In this document: one piece after another, positions 61,026 to 64,000 of the stretch
How the letters are laid out: each line of letters starts with the position of its first letter
Numbering within the stretch: the first letter of the stretch is position 1
Origin: Mesorhizobium sp.
Lineage (GTDB): Bacteria > Pseudomonadota > Alphaproteobacteria > Rhizobiales > Rhizobiaceae
Direction: 5' to 3'
Assembly: GCA_004020315.1 (NCBI GenBank)
Contig: SAQG01000001.1
Span: forward strand, 434,001-498,000
Length of the DNA stretch: 64,000 nucleotides
The notes under the pieces: model-generated
Databases searched by the model: none
What the model was told of the DNA's origin: nothing
Seen by the model: only the letters and a program-made list of their open reading frames with translations
Translations under genes and position numbers: made by a program

Positions 61026-62093
61026 ATGGCCACCGTTGAATATAGGAACATCGCCAAGAATTTCGGGCATGTCGAGGTGATGAAGGATATCTCCTTCGGC
61101 ATTGCCGACCGCGAATTCGTCGTGCTTCTTGGGCCGTCCGGCTGCGGAAAGACCACGCTCCTGCGCATGACAGCAGGGCTCGAAAGCGTGACCAACGGCG
61201 ATCTGTTGATCGGCGACAGGCGGGTCAATGACGTTCACCCGCGCGATCGCGACATCGCGATGGTGTTCCAGAACTACGCGCTCTATCCGACGATGAAGGT
61301 GTTCGACAATATCGGCTTCAGTCTCGAAGTGGCGAAAGTGCCAAAGGCGGAGATCAGGAAGAAGGTCGAATGGGCGGCGGAAATCCTGAATCTCACGCCC
61401 TATCTCGGGCGCTATCCCAAGGAACTGTCGGGTGGCCAGCGCCAGCGCGTCGCCATGGGCCGCGCCATGGTGCGGAATGCCGCCGTCTTTCTTTTCGACG
61501 AGCCGCTCTCCAATCTCGACGCCAAGCTGCGCACGCATATGCGCGTGGAAATCCGCCAACTCCACAACCGCCTCGGCACGACCACGATCTACGTCACCCA
61601 TGACCAGATCGAGGCGATGACGATGGCTGACAAGATCGTGCTGATGCATGCCGGCAGGATCATGCAGATCGGCACGCCCGACGAGGTCTACGAGCGCCCG
61701 AACTCGAAGTATGTTGCTGATTTCATCGGTTCGCCTTCGATGAATTTCATCGCTGGCGCTGTCGAGACCGCAGGCGGCAGCCCTCGCTTCGTCGCCGAAG
61801 GCGTGTCGATCGGCCTCTCACCGCAGATCAAGGCGCAGCCGGGCCAAAAGGTCATCATGGGCGTCCGGCCACACGATCTCGGCATTTCGGATACGGGTGA
61901 CATCAAGGGCGAGGTCGTGCTGTCCGAGACGACCGGCGCGGATGTCCAGATTCATTTGCGGGTAGCGGGATACGACGCTGTCGCCGTGGTGCCGCGTGAC
62001 GAGCGCCGCAGCGCCGGCACCGCGATCAATCTTTCGGTATTGCCAGGCAAGGTGCACCTCTTCGATGCGGCCACGGAACTGCGTGTCGCCTGA
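61026..62093 (+). CDS. Carbohydrate ABC transporter ATPase (UgpC/MalK-like)
   Basis: A 355-residue ATPase: Walker A GPSGCGKTT, Q-loop FQNYALYPTM, signature LSGGQRQRV, Walker B AVFLFDEP, switch VTHDQIEA. The C-terminal regulatory region of about 110 residues has IMGVRPHDLGIS. It energises the importer encoded from 56,874. It is the last gene of this operon and converges on the DUF488 gene. Confidence 0.92.
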   Translation: MATVEYRNIAKNFGHVEVMKDISFGIADREFVVLLGPSGCGKTTLLRMTAGLESVTNGDLLIGDRRVNDVHPRDRDIAMVFQNYALYPTMKVFDNIGFSLEVAKVPKAEIRKKVEWAAEILNLTPYLGRYPKELSGGQRQRVAMGRAMVRNAAVFLFDEPLSNLDAKLRTHMRVEIRQLHNRLGTTTIYVTHDQIEAMTMADKIVLMHAGRIMQIGTPDEVYERPNSKYVADFIGSPSMNFIAGAVETAGGSPRFVAEGVSIGLSPQIKAQPGQKVIMGVRPHDLGISDTGDIKGEVVLSETTGADVQIHLRVAGYDAVAVVPRDERRSAGTAINLSVLPGKVHLFDAATELRVA

Positions 62094-62138
62094 GATTGGC
62101 GATGAAGGCGTGGATGTGACCCGGCAACGCGCGCTGCC

Positions 62139-62495
62139 TCAGCCCTTCAGGCTGAGATAGTCAGCCAAAGCCACTGCGTTGTTATGCAAGTCGTCTTGGG
62201 CGCCGTAGAGTAGCGTCACCCGGCCGTTGTCGAGCAGGGCACGCAACTGGCCGACCGCGTCGCTGTTCCTGTCGAGCTCGCCGCGATATCGCTGCTGGAA
62301 TTCCATCCAGCGCGTCGGCTCGTGGCCGAACCATTTGCGCAATTCATCGCTTGGCGCGATGTTCTTCAGCCATAGCGCCAGCGCGGCGTCTTCTTTGCGG
62401 ACGCCGCGCGGCCATACGCGGTCTATGAGCACCCGCTGCCCATCGCTAGGCGAGGGCGGCTCGTAGATGCGCTTGACCTTGATATCGAGTTTCAT
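62139..62495 (-). CDS. DUF488 family protein
   Basis: A 118-residue DUF488 protein, recognised from VKRIYEPPSPSDGQRVLIDRVWPRG-type opening, LWLKNIAPSDELRKWFGH and LLYGAQDDLHNNA. The biochemical function is not established for the family. The ATG at 62495 is chosen; the frame continues upstream without resemblance. It is 62 bases downstream of the aminopeptidase gene on the same strand and may be co-transcribed. Confidence 0.85.
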   Translation of the reverse strand: MKLDIKVKRIYEPPSPSDGQRVLIDRVWPRGVRKEDAALALWLKNIAPSDELRKWFGHEPTRWMEFQQRYRGELDRNSDAVGQLRALLDNGRVTLLYGAQDDLHNNAVALADYLSLKG

Positions 62496-62557
62496 TGCCA
62501 ACTCCGGGGTTGGCCGCCATGATGGTTTTGTTGGCGGCTCCTTACGCCCACTCGCCC

Positions 62558-63814
62558 TTACGCCCACTCGCCCTTGCGCATGACCGGTACGCGGCTGCCG
62601 TCCTTGCCGACGCCGTCGATGTCGATCCTGTCCGAGCCGATCATCCAGTCGATATGAATAAAGCTCTTGTTGCCGCCACGCGTCGCGATCTCGTCCTGGC
62701 TGAGCGAGGCGCCGTTGACGAAGCATTTCGAATAGCACTGGCCGAGCGCGATATGGCTGGCGGCATTCTCGTCGAACAGCGTGTTGAAGAACAGCAGACC
62801 GCTCTTCGAGATCGGTGAGGAATGCGGCACCAGCGCGACTTCGCCAAGACGGCGCGAGCCTTCATCAGTGTCGAGCACTTTTTTCAGCACATCCTCGCCG
62901 CGGCTGGCCTTCGCCTCGACGATGCGGCCTGACTCGAAACGCACGACAATCCCGTCGATCAGCGTGCCCTGGTAGGACAGCGGCTTGGTGCTCGTAACAT
63001 GGCCTTCGACGCGCCTTGCGTGCGGCGTGGTGAAAACTTCCTCGGTCGGGATGTTGGGATTGCAGGTGATGCCGTTCCTGGCGGTCGAAGCGCCGCCCAT
63101 CCATTCATGGCCGTCGGCCAGACCGACGGTCAGGTCGGTGCCGGGTCCGGTGAAATGCAGCGCATCGAAATTATGGCCGTTCAACCATTCGGTGCGGCCG
63201 CGAAGAGCCGCATTGTGCGCCTTCCAGTTGCCGATCGGATCTTCCACATCAACCCGTGAGGCGGCAAAGATGGCGTCGGCAAGCTTCGCCACCGCAACGT
63301 CGTCGGTATCATCTGGAAACACCTGCTTGGCCCAGGCCAGGTCGGGGTAGGCGACGATGTTCCAGTTGATGTCGAAGCCGGTGATCTTTTCCAGCGCCGG
63401 CTGGTAGGCGACCGAATTCGCCTTGTTGGCTCGTGCCACTTTCGCCGGATCCTGCGCCGACAGCAGCGACGGATTTTCGCCGCGCACGGCGAGCCGCGCC
63501 GCATTGTTGGCGAAGGCCTTCGCCATGCCCTCATAGAGCCAGCCGGCGGCGTGGTCGAAGCTGGCATCGGCGCCATAACGGAAGCGTGCCAGCGTCATCT
63601 CGTCGTCGTTGAAGATCGGCGTCACCAGGCCGGCGCCGGCCTTATAGGCATGCTCGACGATCCGTCGCGTCAAAGGCAGTGCTGCGATCGACGATGTCAG
63701 CACCAGATCCTGCCCCGGCTGCAACTGCAGCCCGACCTTGATGGCGACTTCGGCCAACCTGTCGAGTTTCACCGGGTCGATCGTTGCGGAAACGCCGCGC
63801 GAATGTGTGGTCAT
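62558..63814 (-). CDS. M29-family aminopeptidase
   Basis: A 418-residue metallo-aminopeptidase of the thermophilic-type M29 family (AmpS/AmpT/PepS). The metal ligands of the family are visible: Glu in TEEVFTTP, Glu in GEVALVPH, His and Tyr in HIALGQCY, His and Asp in FIHIDWMIG. It removes N-terminal residues from peptides in the cytoplasm. Full length for the family, with no signal peptide. No functional link to the neighbouring transporter is evident. Confidence 0.9.
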   Translation of the reverse strand: MTTHSRGVSATIDPVKLDRLAEVAIKVGLQLQPGQDLVLTSSIAALPLTRRIVEHAYKAGAGLVTPIFNDDEMTLARFRYGADASFDHAAGWLYEGMAKAFANNAARLAVRGENPSLLSAQDPAKVARANKANSVAYQPALEKITGFDINWNIVAYPDLAWAKQVFPDDTDDVAVAKLADAIFAASRVDVEDPIGNWKAHNAALRGRTEWLNGHNFDALHFTGPGTDLTVGLADGHEWMGGASTARNGITCNPNIPTEEVFTTPHARRVEGHVTSTKPLSYQGTLIDGIVVRFESGRIVEAKASRGEDVLKKVLDTDEGSRRLGEVALVPHSSPISKSGLLFFNTLFDENAASHIALGQCYSKCFVNGASLSQDEIATRGGNKSFIHIDWMIGSDRIDIDGVGKDGSRVPVMRKGEWA

Positions 63815-63899
63815 GATCCTGCCTATCGCGATGTGGGAGTCTGGTTCCCTACATAGGCCGGCACTGCTCTCCTTTCCACCGCGATTGCATCCGATGGGT

Positions 63900-64000
63900 T
63901 CAGTTCGCGCTGATGAGCGACCCGAATTGCGCCATGGTCGCCGCTATCTCTTCGCGGATCCAGACCTTGATATCCCTGACCTTGCGGCTTTCGGACTTGG
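63900..64000 (-). CDS. 3' end of a gene, possibly a LysR-type regulator
   Basis: The window ends inside this gene. The last 32 codons read ...SESRKVRDIKVWIREEIAATMAQFG..., ending with a stop at 63900-63902. The RKVRDIKVWIREEI segment resembles the C-terminal helix of LysR substrate-binding domains, but too little is visible for a firm call. Confidence 0.35.
   Translation of the reverse strand, partial: KSESRKVRDIKVWIREEIAATMAQFGSLISAN

Noticed and set aside
1..64000. CRISPR arrays, tRNA or rRNA genes, insertion sequences or integrase/att sites
   Set aside because: I looked for regularly spaced repeats, cloverleaf-like sequences, transposase motifs and direct repeats flanking gene blocks and saw none that hold up by eye; a tRNA scan and IS search would settle this.

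Overview
The window is a high-GC, densely packed stretch of an alphaproteobacterial genome. The best fit is a rhizobial soil or plant-associated bacterium close to Mesorhizobium. This rests on the codon and base composition, three rhizobial-looking palindromic intergenic repeats, an alphaproteobacterial-type SOS box (GTTC-N7-GTTC), an alpha-r14-type small RNA with anti-Shine-Dalgarno loops, and the density of ABC transporters with SorC, GntR, LacI and XRE regulators. I see no rRNA, tRNA, CRISPR array, transposase or phage gene. I read about 55 protein-coding genes.

Region by region. (1) 1-10,024: a methylated-amine catabolic locus. It has the tail of a DmmA-like subunit, a ferredoxin-reductase subunit and a heme-dependent N-demethylase alpha subunit (dimethylamine oxidation), a divergent XRE-cupin regulator, a trimethylamine monooxygenase (tmm), a serine hydrolase, and a TMAO/betaine-type ABC transporter (tmoX, tmoV, tmoW). 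(2) 10,465-22,303: a polyol or sugar locus. It has two SDR polyol dehydrogenases, a ribose-type ABC transporter, a SorC regulator, an FGGY kinase, a DXP-reductoisomerase-like (COG4091) enzyme, an enolase-superfamily enzyme and a GntR regulator. (3) 22,541-28,002: an RND efflux operon with a small leader ORF, divergent from a TetR repressor; paired palindromes lie between them. (4) 28,375-28,493: a small RNA on the minus strand. (5) 28,615-34,072: a LacI regulator, a second sugar ABC transporter and an FAH-fold dehydratase. (6) 34,412-40,464: a polyamine-type ABC transporter with an XRE-cupin regulator and an aldehyde dehydrogenase.

(7) 40,532-48,020: a GntR regulator, a nitrate/sulfonate/taurine-type ABC transporter, an acylpyruvase-like FAH enzyme, an oxalate-CoA-ligase-like enzyme and a ketopantoate-reductase-like enzyme. 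Together they look like an uptake and degradation module for an unidentified acid. (8) 48,092-50,734: a frameshifted 2H-phosphoesterase behind an SOS box, a RibD-like/ArsR/SRPBCC operon and an ArsC-like reductase. (9) 50,794-62,093: a second polyol locus with an FGGY kinase, two SorC regulators, a glycerol-1-phosphate-dehydrogenase-like enzyme, a HAD phosphatase, a maltose-type ABC transporter and an SDR. (10) 62,139-64,000: a DUF488 protein, an M29 aminopeptidase and the tail of a possible LysR regulator.

The common logic is scavenging: six ABC importers, each next to its own regulator and one or two catabolic enzymes. Several points go beyond routine annotation. A complete TMA oxidation, TMAO uptake and DMA oxidation set sits together. 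The DXP-reductoisomerase-like enzyme is paired with an FGGY kinase inside a polyol transport locus. A TGAACA half-site recurs in SorC-linked promoters. Perfect hairpins lie directly behind the binding-protein gene in four of the six ABC operons. The alpha-r14-type sRNA has three anti-SD hairpins.
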